Notes: generated by a model from the sequence alone, not told the origin. 64,000 nucleotides of DNA from Vreelandella sulfidaeris (GCA_007182875.1 AP019514.1:4030001-4094000); one strand, 5' to 3'. Positions 1-10,067 are shown, counted from the first letter of the stretch. A program made the numbers and translations.

Positions 1-353
1 CCGGGTACGCTGTAAAAGATTGCCACCGGTAGTGGCTTTATTGCGCAGCTGGCCTGAGGCGCCTGAGACCAAAGCGCGGCTTAATACTGCATAATTTTGC
101 GCACCCTTGAGTCGGCCGACAGAGTACTATTGCTGACTAATGCCCCAATCTTCAAGCCACCACCATCGGTGGCCGTAATATCGTTGAGGCCGGTTTTGGT
201 GACATCGATCAAGTGTGTCGGTGTTTCAATTTCATGCTTCATTAAATCCAGCAGGTTGGTACCACCGGCAATAAATTTGGCACCCGGCACTTCGGCAGCG
301 CGTGCTGCCGCCTGCGCTGGATCCGTTATTCGTTCATAGGCGAAGGCTCTCAT
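1..353 (-). CDS. Molybdenum hydroxylase, FAD-binding subunit (partial)
   Basis: N-terminal part of the medium (CoxM/YagS-like) subunit of a xanthine dehydrogenase/aldehyde oxidoreductase-type enzyme, which carries FAD between the iron-sulfur subunit and the final acceptor. The [11 protein letters not shown] loop near residue 30 is the family's FAD-binding motif. A frame change near 84-88, after ...RKIMQY, restores LSRALVSG and then [12 protein letters not shown], so the gene is continuous and runs off the left edge. Its ATG overlaps the stop of the upstream 2Fe-2S subunit by 4 nt, so the two are translationally coupled. The molybdopterin subunit is expected beyond the edge. The substrate cannot be told from this fragment. 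Confidence 0.85.
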
Positions 354-945
354 GGGCGCGCCTCCGCCACCTGAGTGATGGCTTTGAGTATGTTGGCATA
401 AGCACCGCAGCGGTAAATATTGCCCGACATCCGCTCACGAATCTCGGCGTCAGTGATCTCAACAGGCGAGGTTAAATCCTTCGTGACGTGGCTTGGAAGC
501 CCCGCCCGAATCTCCTCTAATACCGCCTTGGCTGAGCAAATTTGGCCTGGGGTACAATAACCACACTGAAATCCATCATGTTCGACAAAGGCCGCCTGCA
601 TGGGGTCAAGGTGCTCGACATCGCCCAGCCCTTCGATGGTCGATATTTCGTCACCTTCATGCATGACCGCCAGCGTTAAGCAGGCGTTAATGCGTGTGCC
701 ATTTACAAATACCGTGCAGGCGCCGCACTGACCATGGTCACAGCCCTTTTGGAGCCGGTTAATTTCAAGTGCTCGCGCAAGGTATCCAGCAGCGTTGTTC
801 GGTTATCCAGTTCAAGCTCATACGCTTCCCCATTTACCACTAAAGAGACGACTGAATGATTAGCGTTAGCTAGGCATAAATCTTCTGCGGAAGCGTCTTT
901 TGGGGCTGTTTTGCGACGCATTTCGCCGTTATTAGGTGGGTGCAT
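350..945 (-). CDS. Molybdenum hydroxylase, 2Fe-2S subunit (frameshifted)
   Basis: Small subunit (YagT/CoxS/XdhA-like) carrying two [2Fe-2S] clusters in a molybdenum hydroxylase. The N-terminal ferredoxin-like part ([23 protein letters not shown]) is followed, after a 1-nt deletion in an A-run near 752, by the first cluster motif [12 protein letters not shown]. The second cluster motifs are [11 protein letters not shown] and YRCGAY towards the C-terminus. Without the base the frame stops early, so the break is most likely a sequencing error. No twin-arginine signal is evident at the N-terminus, unlike periplasmic PaoA/YagT, which suggests a cytoplasmic enzyme. First gene of the operon visible here. 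Confidence 0.85.
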
Positions 946-1179
946 AACAATGTGCCTTCCATGCTCATGGCTGTCACTTAATGAATGTCATAACAACCTC
1001 AGCATAGACATAATTAGTGCCAGCAACCCAGCTCTAGGCCATAAACATCTTGAGAATGACGTAAGGCTACGCTAAAAAAGGCAACGAATAGCGTTTGCGA
1101 ACTCATTTAAGCAATTGAAAAACTATTTATTTATATACCCTTGAGCGTTGATCCCAAGAAGCAGGGACAATGCTGAGAG
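946..1179. other. Intergenic region, no gene seen
   Basis: AT-richer spacer between the molybdenum hydroxylase operon (minus) and the DUF423 gene (minus). It should hold the promoter of the hydroxylase operon. No convincing ORF, RNA gene or strong hairpin was recognised. Confidence 0.5.
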
Positions 1180-1556
1180 TCATGGCGCTTTCACCACTAC
1201 CACCGCTAGCGCCAGCCATCCAGCCATCAGCAATACACCGCCAATGGGCGTCACGATACCGAGCCCCATCCCCGCCAATGCCATCAAGTAAAGCGAGCCT
1301 GAAAACACACCACTCCCAGCGACCACAGCGCCAGCACCCAGCGCTGCCCAGTCAGTGGTTGTACCTGGCGCCACACCAGCACTACCATCAGGGCAAGCGT
1401 ATGCCATGCTTGGTAACGCACGCCCGTTTCCACAGCACTCACCATCGCTTCGGTGGTACGCGCCGCCAAACCATGGGCCGCATAGGCGCCCAGTATCACC
1501 ATCACAGCGCCTGAAAGCGCCGCTATACACCACCACACTTTGTCTGTTTGCTGCAC
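1180..1556 (-). CDS. DUF423 family inner-membrane protein (frameshifted)
   Basis: Small membrane protein of the DUF423/YgdD family, function unknown, with four predicted transmembrane helices. The N-terminal half shows the family pattern [10 protein letters not shown]; the last two helices ([20 protein letters not shown] and the final VVVV segment) lie in another frame after an indel near 1295. I choose the GTG at 1556 because AAGGAG sits 6 nt upstream; a GTG at 1574 is also open but has no ribosome site. Divergent from thiS. Confidence 0.75.
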
Positions 1557-1693
1557 GCTATGCTCCTTTGTCACATTCCTGCTCCCAATTTCGCTTCGAC
1601 CGTCGCGCTGATTATACCCATGGCGTACCTTGCACGGCGCTAAACCGCTACAATAGAAAACGAACTGCCATGACGAATGAGACGCGCCCTATT

Positions 1694-1900
1694 ATGTCTA
1701 TACAGATACGTCTAAACGGTGAACCTCATACACTGTCCACCGGCCTAACCGCCGCTGACTTAGTTGAACAGCTGGGTCTTAGTGGCCGTCGTATTGCCGT
1801 GGAAATTAACGAAGAGATTGTCCCCCGCAGCCAACACGCCGACACCCACCTAGCCGATGGCGACCAGGTGGAAGTGGTTCACGCGATTGGCGGCGGCTAG
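1694..1900 (+). CDS. thiS: Thiamine biosynthesis sulfur-carrier protein ThiS
   Basis: Ubiquitin-like sulfur carrier of 68 residues. Its C-terminal Gly-Gly is adenylated and thiocarboxylated, then gives sulfur to the thiazole ring. It ends in HAIGGG, the required tail, and has the usual beta-grasp length. An ATG eight codons upstream (1670) is an alternative start; 1694 gives the normal length. thiG follows 10 nt downstream. No TPP riboswitch signature is visible upstream, and thiH/thiO and thiF are not in the window. Confidence 0.93.
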   Translation: MSIQIRLNGEPHTLSTGLTAADLVEQLGLSGRRIAVEINEEIVPRSQHADTHLADGDQVEVVHAIGGG

Positions 1901-1910
1901 AGGAAACACT

Positions 1911-2720
1911 ATGACTCAATTAACGCATGAACCGCTAACGGATACGCCGCTTACCATTGCCGGACGCGATTTTCATTCGCGCCTGCTGGTGGGCACTGGC
2001 AAATATAAAAACTTTACCGAAACCGGTGCTGCCATTACCCAGAGCGGCGCTGAGATTGTGACCTTTGCCGTACGCCGTACCAACTTAGGTCAGGATGCCG
2101 ATGCGCCTAACCTGCTGGATGTAATCTCGCCCGAGCGCTACACCCTGCTGCCCAATACCGCCGGCTGCTATAACGCTAAAGACGCGGTGCGCACCTGCCG
2201 TCTGGCCCGCGAGCTGCTCGACGGTCACAAGCTGGTCAAGCTGGAAGTGCTCGGCGACGATCACACGCTTTATCCCAATGTGGTCGAGACGCTAAAAGCC
2301 GCGGAGACACTGCTCGCCGACGGTTTCGACGTTATGGTGTACACCAGCGACGATCCTATTGTGGCACGCGAATTAGAAGCCATGGGCTGCTGCGCCATCA
2401 TGCCGCTAGGCTCGCTGATTGGCTCGGGCCACGGCATTCAGAACCCGCACAACGTGCGCCTGATTGTTGAACAGAGCAAGGTACCGGTACTAGTGGATGC
2501 GGGCATTGGCACGGCGTCGGACGCTGCCATGGCGATGGAACTCGGCTGCGACGGGGTGCTCTTAAACAGTGCTATTGCCCACGCCCGCGACCCGCTACGC
2601 ATGGCCAACGCCATGAAGCTGGCCGTCGAAGCTGGCCGCGATGCGTTTTTAGCCGGTCGCATGCCACGCCGCCAGTCTGCCGATCCTTCTTCACCTTTCG
2701 CTGGCCGTATTAACGGTTAA
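1911..2720 (+). CDS. thiG: Thiazole synthase ThiG
   Basis: Forms the thiazole phosphate of thiamine from deoxyxylulose phosphate, dehydroglycine and ThiS thiocarboxylate. 269 residues, intact, TIM-barrel family. Seen: [11 protein letters not shown] near residue 25, the Schiff-base lysine in [10 protein letters not shown] (about Lys110), and the phosphate-binding loops around PLGSLIGSG and [22 protein letters not shown] precedes the ATG. Cotranscribed with thiS, and trmB follows within 15 nt. Confidence 0.95.
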   Translation: MTQLTHEPLTDTPLTIAGRDFHSRLLVGTGKYKNFTETGAAITQSGAEIVTFAVRRTNLGQDADAPNLLDVISPERYTLLPNTAGCYNAKDAVRTCRLARELLDGHKLVKLEVLGDDHTLYPNVVETLKAAETLLADGFDVMVYTSDDPIVARELEAMGCCAIMPLGSLIGSGHGIQNPHNVRLIVEQSKVPVLVDAGIGTASDAAMAMELGCDGVLLNSAIAHARDPLRMANAMKLAVEAGRDAFLAGRMPRRQSADPSSPFAGRING

Positions 2721-2735
2721 TTGATTCGAGACCCC

Positions 2736-3505
2736 ATGACTGAACCCAACGATACCGTACCAGAAAGCCACACCGCGCCCGAAAGCAATGCCACCACAGG
2801 CCCGGAAGGTACGGATGCACCGCTGCACCGCCGCGGCATTAAAAGCTACGTGATCCGCGCGGGTCGTATGACCCAGGCCCAGAACCGTGGCTTAGAAGAT
2901 ATCTGGCCGCGTTTTGGCCTGACCATCGCCGACGGTCGTCAAGACTTGGACGCCCTGTTTGGCCGTAAGGCACCCCGGGTAGTGGAAATTGGCTTTGGCA
3001 TGGGCAACTCGCTGATAGAACAGGCCGAGACTCATCCAGACACCGACTTTATCGGCATCGAAGTCCACGCCCCTGGCGTCGGCAAATTGCTCGATGAAGT
3101 CGATAAGCGTGGTCTCACCAACCTGCGTGTTTACCGCGAGGATGCCCTGGCCGTGCTCGAACAGTGCCTTCCCGAGGGCTCGCTGACTACGCTGCAGCTG
3201 TTCTTCCCCGACCCCTGGCCGAAGAAGAAGCACCACAAGCGGCGCATCGTTCAGCCTGCCTTTGTTGAGCTGATCCGCACTCGCCTGATGCCCAGCGGCA
3301 CCTTCCATATGGCCACCGACTGGGAAGCCTACGCAGAGTGGATGGCCGAGGTAATGGAAGCCGCGCCCGGTTATACCAACACTGCCAGCGCGGAAACCGC
3401 CCCGTACGTACCACGCCCGGCGTTCCGCCCGCTAACCAGAGTTTGAAGCCCGCGGCGAAAACTTGGCCACGGGTTTGGGATTTGATCTACCAGCGGTGCG
3501 ATTAA
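2736..3505 (+). CDS. trmB: tRNA (guanine-N7-)-methyltransferase TrmB (frameshifted end)
   Basis: SAM-dependent enzyme making m7G46 in tRNA. Seen: the SAM-binding loop [12 protein letters not shown], the tRNA-site signature [15 protein letters not shown], and [14 protein letters not shown]. The open frame stops at 3446 after RPLTRV. Indels around 3440-3475 hide the normal C-terminus: reading across them gives FEARGE... and WDLIYQRCD, ending at 3505. The first 30 residues are a Thr/Pro-rich, low-complexity extension. Downstream of thiSG in the same orientation. Confidence 0.88.
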
Positions 3506-3511
3506 CCTGCG

Positions 3512-3690
3512 CTATTCAAACGCCGTCAGCGCAAAGCTGATATAAGAAAGTGCAACGGCAACGGTAATCGGCCCAGGGTGCGCTGGGAACTGCCCACCAG
3601 CATGCTTACGGCCGATCACCACATAATAGAGCTGCAGGGATGCCTTGTGATTATTGTTGCAGATCACTAAGCGATTTGTGGCTAGTCCAG
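3512..3690 (-). other. Short open frame, possible C-terminal gene remnant
   Basis: The 176-nt gap between trmB and the D-2-hydroxyacid dehydrogenase holds an open minus-strand frame that ends with LYYVVIGRKHAGGQFPAHPG and a hydrophobic stretch VAVALSYISFALTAFE, then a stop. It has no convincing start or ribosome site and begins at the stop of the dehydrogenase. It could be the tail of a lost membrane-protein gene, or a small protein with a frameshifted start. I do not recognise the family. Confidence 0.25.
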
Positions 3691-4681
3691 TTTGGCGTTA
3701 GCCACCCGATGCATGGTGCCACTTCCGCTTTCAAAAGCGTCAATATTCGCCAATGTGGTTTCAGCGATATTGGTCAGCGCCTCGGTGGTAAAGAACGCCT
3801 GATGGCCGGTGATCAAGACATTATGGAACGTCGTTAGGCGCATGAACTGGTCATCATCGATCACGCCTTGGGAGAGATCTTCAAAGAATAGCTGTTCCTC
3901 TTCTTCGTAGACATCCAGCCCTAAGCGACCGATTTTGCCGCTTTTCAAACCAGCGATTACCGCTTGGGTATCGACCACCCTTCCTCGGCCGGTGTTGATG
4001 ATCATCACACCGTCTTTCATTTGGTTGATGGCGTTGGCATCGATTAAATGATGCGTTTCAGGCGTTAAGGGACAATGCAGCGAGATAATATCAGCGCTTG
4101 AAAACAGCGTTGCTAGCGGTACGTATTCAATAAAGGCGTTAGCATCCGGGTTGGGGAAAGGGTCATTGGCCATTATGCGGCAACCAAAGCCGTGCATAAT
4201 ATCGGCAAAGATCAATCCGATCTGACCAGTTCCGATAATGCCCACCGTCTTGCCATGCAGATCGAATCCTAACAAACCATCCAGCGAAAAATTCCCTTCC
4301 GTATGCGGTTATAGGCGCGATAGGTCATACGATTCAAGCTTAGCACTAGGGCCACCGCATGCTCTGCCACTGCGTGGGCGAATAGGCGGGCACCCGCACC
4401 ACCGTCATACCCAACTGTTCGGCAACAGCCAAATCGACATGGTTGAAGCCCGCTGAACGAAGAGCCACTAACCTCGTGCCGCCTTCATAGAGCTGCTGTA
4501 ATACGGAGGCATCCAAGCAGTCGTTAACGAAAACACAGACTCCCTCAAAGCCTTTGGCCAAAGGCGCCGTATCAATCGTTAGGCGCACGTCAAAAAAGTT
4601 GAATACGTGGTGCTCCGCCGCATTTGCTCGCGAGATAAAGGTGTGGTCATAGGGTTTGGCGCTAAATACGGCGATACGCAT
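3682..4681 (-). CDS. D-2-hydroxyacid dehydrogenase (LdhA-like, frameshifted)
   Basis: NAD-dependent D-isomer 2-hydroxyacid dehydrogenase, closest in look to fermentative D-lactate dehydrogenase. N-terminal catalytic part [12 protein letters not shown]..., then the Rossmann motif GIIGTGQIG, the [14 protein letters not shown] segment carrying the catalytic Arg region, and [11 protein letters not shown] with the catalytic His. Two 1-nt deletions (near 4370 in a C-run, near 4295 in a G-run) split it; between them the frame reads [16 protein letters not shown]. It starts 5 nt after the ectD stop, so the two should be cotranscribed. Physiological substrate uncertain. Confidence 0.85.
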
Positions 4682-4686
4682 GGGTA

Positions 4687-5598
4687 TTACTCATTAAGTG
4701 GTTCAAGTGGCTTCCAATTAGTACGATTAGCCAGGAACTCAGGCCTAGGGCGGTTACCGCAGTAAGGATCGTGAAGAGTATTTTCAACACTGTTATAAAC
4801 AAAGAATAAATTGCTTCTTGGCCAGCAAGACATGTTTATATTGGAGCCGTGCATGGTATTGCACTCGAAAATCACCAGAGAGCCGGCGGGCCCCTTAGGT
4901 GCTTCAATATCGTTCTCTAACATTAGCTCACGTAGGCTACTGATGGGCGGAACGCCCACCTCTTGGCTTTTTAGCGACTCTTTGTAGTTATCTTGCGGCG
5001 TTCGTCCCACACAGGGGATAAAGTAACGGTGAGAACCGGGAATCAACATCAGTGGCCCGTTAAACTCGCCGTTGTCCGTGAGCACGATGGAACAACTTAG
5101 CGCGCGCATACGTGGCATGCCGTCTTCGCTATGCCACGTCTCAAAGTCAGAGTGCCAATCAAAGCCCTTGCCTTTAAAACCTGGCTTATAGTTAATTCGT
5201 GATTGATGGATATAAACATCACTGCCCAGCAATTGTTTGACGATCGCTAACAGCTTGGGGTCCTGGGTTAGGCGTTGGAAACGTTCTGAAACTTCATGAA
5301 TACCGAAAACGGTGCGTATCTCTTCACGCCCCGGCTCAAGAATAGTACCTTCTGAAAGCTTAAGATCGGCATCGTCCTCATACTCTCGCAGCTCTTGAAG
5401 AAAAACCTGCATATCATCAGCATCGTAAAAACCTTCAAATGATAGAAAGCCCTTTCTTTCGTACTCATCAATTTGTGCTCTATCTAAGGGCCCATTCTCA
5501 CGTTGAGACTCATCGCCGTATACCACGGGATCGATGCGCTCAAACATTCCCAACTTTCGTTCCAATCGAGTAGGGAAAAGATCTTGGGTATCGCTCAT
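4687..5598 (-). CDS. ectD: Ectoine hydroxylase EctD
   Basis: Fe(II)/2-oxoglutarate-dependent dioxygenase converting ectoine to 5-hydroxyectoine. 303 residues, intact. The diagnostic block FDWHSDFETWHSEDGMP gives iron ligands His149 and Asp151; His250 lies in NTMHGSN. The Gln and Asn of HQSRINYKPG, which line the ectoine/2-OG pocket in characterised EctD enzymes, are kept. Start chosen at 5598 because GGAGGAG lies 6 nt upstream; a start five codons earlier overlaps that site. ectABC is not in this window. The downstream partner is a D-2-hydroxyacid dehydrogenase, and an ectoine transporter lies 5 kb away. Confidence 0.92.
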   Translation of the reverse strand: MSDTQDLFPTRLERKLGMFERIDPVVYGDESQRENGPLDRAQIDEYERKGFLSFEGFYDADDMQVFLQELREYEDDADLKLSEGTILEPGREEIRTVFGIHEVSERFQRLTQDPKLLAIVKQLLGSDVYIHQSRINYKPGFKGKGFDWHSDFETWHSEDGMPRMRALSCSIVLTDNGEFNGPLMLIPGSHRYFIPCVGRTPQDNYKESLKSQEVGVPPISSLRELMLENDIEAPKGPAGSLVIFECNTMHGSNINMSCWPRSNLFFVYNSVENTLHDPYCGNRPRPEFLANRTNWKPLEPLNE

Positions 5599-6036
5599 GG
5601 CAAACTCCTCCATTAGTATGCGTTTCTATAAACACCTTTAGGCGCTACTTATAAAACGTAGACGCCAAAATGCACCTCAGCAATGCTAAGGCAGCCTGCT
5701 CACCGTTACAGCAGTCATCTTTTTTAGAATCATCAGTGGCTAATTAGTGAGAATATGTACTGACAATAAGTACTGAAAAATAGGCATGAGGAAGTAGAGG
5801 AAGCAAAGGTCTGGGCAAGCGCTAGAAGAAAGCCGCTCCAATGGAGCGGCAAAAGACCGTGACTAGCAATGAGAGGGAGAAACCATGACAGTAAACTGGC
5901 GATAATTTTTACCAAGTAGCTGTCTTGGTTGCCAACGTCTCATCAAACGCTGACAATCACACTATAATAATTCTCATTTACCCCGTCAATACAAATACGA
6001 ATATTTTTTATTTACATTTTTTTGACATGCAGAGGA
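5599..6036. other. Intergenic region upstream of ectD, with one terminator
   Basis: A 438-nt AT-rich spacer that must hold the ectD promoter and the 3' end of the AEC transporter transcript. It contains a clear hairpin listed separately. A 60-codon hydrophobic open frame on the minus strand (5733-5915) has no supporting ribosome site or recognisable homology and is not called. Confidence 0.5.
5822..5850 (-). terminator. Rho-independent terminator
   Basis: GCCGCTCC-ATT-GGAGCGGC read on the minus strand (5832-5850), followed by TTTCTTCT. It would end transcription coming from the AEC transporter gene, about 190 nt after its stop, and insulate ectD. Confidence 0.7.
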
Positions 6037-6949
6037 TCAACTAACCAGTCGTAGCCAAAACGGAAGCGTGAGCATCGCCAATAGGGTTTGGCCGGTGATA
6101 ATGGCGGCCATCAGCTCGGCATCACCGCCTAATTGTCGGGCTAGAATATACGCAGAGGTGGCGGTGGGGAGCGCTGCGAACAGTAGCGCCACATCGCGAC
6201 TTATGGGGTCCAACTGCAATACCCACGTTAATGCCAATACAAACGCAGGCATAAACACCAACTTAACACTATTGGTGGCCAGCACGCCGCGGTCAATACG
6301 CAGCAGCGCCATCGGGCGAAGCGCTACACCAACCGCTACCAACCCCAACGGCAACGCCGCTCGTCCGAGTAATTCGACCGTGTCCTGACTCCAACCAGGT
6401 AAACCAACGCCAGAAAGGTTCAGGCCAATGCCTGCAAGGCAGGCTAAAATCAGCGGATTTTTAATCAATGCCATTACGCTTTTACCCACACTGGCACCAC
6501 CCAAGGTACCCGCGGCAACAAAGCTCGCCACGCACATAACGTTCACCACCGGCACCATCAGTGCCACGGCGACCGCTGCGGTGGTCGCACCTAAGCTGCC
6601 ATGTAACGCGGCAGCTCCGGCAACCCCTACATAGGTATTAAAGCGAACTGCACCTTGGAAAACAGAGGTAAACGCTGCGGGTGTCAGTTTTAGCCAGCTG
6701 CGAAAACACCATAGCAATAAACCAAACAGCATCATCGCGCCCAATAGAACTAACGCTAAACGGCCTACTGGCACCTGCCTCACATCGGCAGTGGCTAAGG
6801 TTCCCACCAGCATCGCAGGAAATAGCACAAAATAGATCAGCCGTTCCATTTGCGGCCAAAGGTATCGCTGGGCCAACGCCAATAGCCGAGTATGGCGCCT
6901 AATAAGATCAACAAAAAAGTGGGCCTAAAGCGCCAGTGATACTTTCCAT
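6037..6949 (-). CDS. AEC-family (auxin efflux carrier-like) transporter, frameshifted
   Basis: Integral membrane permease of the AEC/bile-acid-arsenite-riboflavin superfamily, about 10 helices, exporting or importing small organic anions; substrate unknown. Typical features are ERLIYFVLFPAMLVG in the first repeat, SVFQGAVRFNTYVG, and the second-repeat segment TATSAYILARQLGGD. The open frame starts at 6882, but the real start is ATG 6949 (MESITGALGPLF); two T-run deletions near 6858 and 6912 hide the first helix (LLGAILGYWRWP). Single gene, divergent from the gene at 7054. Confidence 0.82.
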
Positions 6950-7053
6950 TTGTGTCCCTTTGCCTGCGACATCCCATCACAGCGATATCGGCTCGATTGC
7001 TGTTACCATGGCGACAATCCCCGCCTCACGGCTTGCGTAGCGATTATTCTGCC

Positions 7054-7557
7054 ATGAAGATGATATCAAAACCTGCTTACCCGGCAGGCTTCCCTACCCT
7101 AAGGGTACTCATACTGGTCACTGGTTTGGCTCTGGCTGCCTGTGCGTGGTACGCCTTTTCCCATTGGCTGCACAGCGACAGTGAGGTGACATGGTTTCCA
7201 CCCGCTGCAAGTTGTAACTTGCATACATCTCCCTGTTCCGCCACGTTAGGCGATAAGGGCCGCGTCACGCTTCACGTGCAGGTGAATGGAAGGATTGATG
7301 CTTTAGAGGTTTTACCTCTGGAAGTTGAGGTAGAGGGCGTTAAGGCTACCCAAGTTGACGTCGACTTTGTTGGTCGCGACATGGATTTGGGGTTACACCG
7401 TTTTGCGCTTAGTGCTAGTGCGCCCGGCCACTTTCAAGGCCAAGGGCAAGTAGGGATGTGCACTCAAGCCGTTATGCCTTGGCGAGCGCGTGTCATACTG
7501 GAAACCGCAGAAGGCAAAATGGGCAGCTGGTTCGATTTTGATGTAATTCGGAGTTAA
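7054..7557 (+). CDS. Membrane-anchored hypothetical protein next to SCO
   Basis: 167 residues, family not recognised. An N-terminal hydrophobic segment (LRVLILVTGLALAACAWYAF, about residues 15-34) looks like an uncleaved anchor or signal, followed by a periplasmic beta-rich domain with a Cys pair (SCNLHTSPC) and a third Cys near the end (QVGMCTQ). It ends 5 nt before the SCO gene, so the two are one operon. The linkage suggests a role in copper delivery or cytochrome oxidase assembly, by context only. Confidence 0.6.
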   Translation: MKMISKPAYPAGFPTLRVLILVTGLALAACAWYAFSHWLHSDSEVTWFPPAASCNLHTSPCSATLGDKGRVTLHVQVNGRIDALEVLPLEVEVEGVKATQVDVDFVGRDMDLGLHRFALSASAPGHFQGQGQVGMCTQAVMPWRARVILETAEGKMGSWFDFDVIRS

Positions 7558-7562
7558 CGCAC

Positions 7563-8157
7563 ATGGCAAGCAAATCATTATGGCTGGGCGCTGGGGTAGT
7601 CGCTGTCTTGGTGGTGGCCAGCAGCATCGGCCTCTATCAGTACGCTTTCGCCCCTAACAATGATGGCCCGGTAGGTGGCCCTGTAGAAATGCCCTCGACC
7701 CGGGGCGATTTTTCGTTGACCCAATTGGATGACGATCAAGTCGCAGTGCTTTCGTTTGGTTATACACATTGCCCAGACGTATGCCCGATGACCCAGTCGG
7801 TCAAACGCCAAGCCTTGGCCCAACTCTCAGACGAACAGCGCGAGCGTGTGGTGCCGGTAATGATTACCGTTGACCCTGAGCGTGACACTATTGAACGCAT
7901 GCAGGAGTACATGGGCTTTTTCGGTGAGGGAGTTTGTTGGCGCAGTGGGCAGCCAGGAACAGCTGGAGGATGTTGCGTCGCGTTATGGCGTCATATGGCG
8001 AAAAGTCGAAGCGCCAGACTCAGCAATGACGTACACCATTGATCACAGCGCTTCACTTTATTTAGTCAATCGTGAGGGTGATATTCTTCAGCGAGTGCTC
8101 TACTCACCGACCCCGCATGGTTTAGTTTCAGCGTTAGAAAGTGAATTGGGCAGCTAA
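7563..8157 (+). CDS. SCO1/SenC family copper chaperone/thioredoxin-like protein (frameshifted)
   Basis: Membrane-anchored periplasmic protein that delivers copper to, or reduces, the CuA site of cytochrome oxidase. N-terminal anchor (residues 7-30), copper-binding CPDVC (Cys70, Cys74), the MITVDPERDT signature, and the third ligand His in YTIDHSASLYLV. A 1-nt insertion in a G-run near 7928 splits it; the frame resumes at FVGAVGSQEQLEDV. It overlaps the convergent esterase gene by 4 nt. Confidence 0.88.
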
Positions 8158-9250
8158 TCGGTCCGCTCTGACGAGGGCTTCTCTGGAGCAGCTTGCAAGC
8201 GATCCAGCATAGCCATTAGCGCGCCAATTTGGGTGCCATTACGGGTATCGTGCTGAGGGTTTAGCTGCCAGGTACTTTCGGCGAATCCCCACCAATCCCA
8301 GCAGCCTTGCGGATTCGCCATGCTGCTTTCTGTCTGAGGATAAAGCACGATCTGCTGGTGCGTTGCCGCCCAAGCGTTTAACCCAGAATAACGCACGAAG
8401 GTATCACTAATGGATGCCTCGTTCATTTGACAACCGTGCAGTGCTAGCGTTACCGGGCACTCACCCGCTTCACAGCCTTCAGGTATAAATACGTAGCCGG
8501 TGTCTGCGAGGCCTTTCACGGCAAACTCGGATTGGTCGAAAGCGACTAATTGACCGCTATGCTCGCTACCACTAGATGCATCATGCTCGGGGTAGAGCCA
8601 GTTCAACATATCACTGGCGATATCTTCATCACAGGCTAATACATAGCTACCGCCGCCCTGACCACAATCACCCCACTCTTGTGAGCCGGGCGATACGTCA
8701 TTAGGTAACCGCACCGGCCAGCCATGCCCGGTATTTTCGCTACGCGCAACACGCAGTTGATCGGGCGAAGCCAGCCATTGCTCCCACTGCTCCGCAAGCA
8801 GGTCACCTAGTAACGGATCAACCACATCATCTTCTTCGCCGTGCCAAAAATAAGCTCTGAGCTGGCTTAGATCCTCGGTACTTCCCACCTGCTCAAGCCC
8901 AAGGTAGCGCTGGCGGCGGCTCTCCAGTTCATCGAGTGACGGCGCGCCGCGGCGCGTCATCATACATTGGTTAAGTGCCAAACTCAGCGAACCCTGTGCA
9001 CAGCTCCAGGGGCCCGCTGCCAGCACACCCAGCCCACTAAAACGCTCGGGCCAAGCAACCGCTAACTGGTCGCCATATAGCCGCCTGACGAGACACCCAC
9101 CACGCTTGCCTGCTCGCTCGCAGCAGCCAAGGCGGGTAAATCATCAGGCTCATTGGCCGCTTCGGCCTGTGCTAACAGCGGGGTGCAAAGGCCCAGGCAA
9201 GCCAAAACATAAGCCAGCGGGTGCAGCTTAGAAGGAGCGGTTGAAGTCAT
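8154..9250 (-). CDS. Secreted PHB-depolymerase-like esterase (frameshifted)
   Basis: Alpha/beta hydrolase resembling extracellular short-chain polyhydroxyalkanoate depolymerases. A signal peptide (LAYVLACLGLCTPLLAQAEA) is followed by the lipase box GVSSGGYMAT with the nucleophilic Ser, FWHGEEDDVV carrying the likely acidic residue, and GHGWP with the catalytic His. A missing C near 9064 breaks the frame right after the lipase box; it resumes as QLAVAWPERFSGLG. The C-terminal third (LALHGCQMNEASISD) contains a second hydrolase-like motif. The polymer substrate is inferred. Confidence 0.72.
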
Positions 9251-9253
9251 CGC

Positions 9254-9933
9254 TTATTCGACGTCTAACAAATCAACGCGGAAGGTCAGCACTTCATTAG
9301 GACCAATGGGGCCTTGGCCACTTTCACCATAGGCAAGATCCGCAGGGATATACAGCATCCAGCTATCGCCAACGCTCATCATCTGCAGCGCTTCCTGCCA
9401 ACCTTCGATCACTTGGTTGGTCTGGAAGCTGACTGCTTCACCACGCTCAAAGGAGCTATCGAAGACGGTACCGTCTAACAGCATCCCCTCGTAATTCACT
9501 TCGACGGTGTCTTCAGGGCCAGGTGTGGCACCATCACCCGAGTCCAACTCTTCATATTGAAGGCCGGAATCCGTCACGGTCACTTCCTCGCGCTCAGCGT
9601 TCTCGGCCAGGAAGGCTTCACCTTCTTCAAGGTTGCTCTGAGCCATCTCTTCAGCTTCAGCTTCACGCGCTTGCATTGATTGCTCTTGGAACGCCATCAA
9701 TGCTTCGGTCATCTCTTCTTCACTGAGCGCTAAATCATTACCTTCAAACACGTCGCTCATGCCATCGTTAAACGCATCCAGATCGAGGTCTTCGATATCG
9801 GCCTGCATGCTTTCACCCAGGGTGACACCCAGGCTATACGCTAAGCGCTGTTCATCGGTTTCGGGCGCTGCCGCTGCAAAGGGGCGACCAATAACAAACC
9901 TGTCAGAGCCGTGGTAGATAGCAGTTGTTTCAT
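9254..9933 (-). CDS. FKBP-type peptidyl-prolyl isomerase, periplasmic (frameshifted)
   Basis: FkpA/Mip-like isomerase. N-terminal signal peptide (MKQLLSTTALTGLLLVAPF), a dimerisation domain with long acidic helices (about residues 25-125), then a C-terminal FKBP domain with YEGMLLDGTVFDSSFERGE and LAYGESGQGPIGPNEVLTF. The long open frame begins further upstream, but a missing T near 9891 separates it from the real ATG at 9933, which has a signal peptide and AAGGA upstream. It catalyses proline isomerisation in envelope-protein folding. Confidence 0.85.
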
Positions 9934-10067
9934 AAAATGTCCTTTTTAATCGCGGCGCCGAACGCCAATCAGTATCGCTTAGAAGACTAACACCCACCGG
10001 CCCGAGCTGCATCTTCGGAGCGATGGGTGTTGTTAAGACCACAAAATGAGCGAGAGGTTTAGCCTAT

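Noticed and set aside
1575-1693. TPP riboswitch upstream of thiS
   Set aside because: The conserved THI-box core is not visible and the leader is too short once the DUF423 start is placed.
5733-5915. 60-codon hydrophobic minus-strand ORF upstream of ectD
   Set aside because: No ribosome site, unusual Ser/Phe/Leu composition, overlaps the hairpin terminator, no recognisable family.
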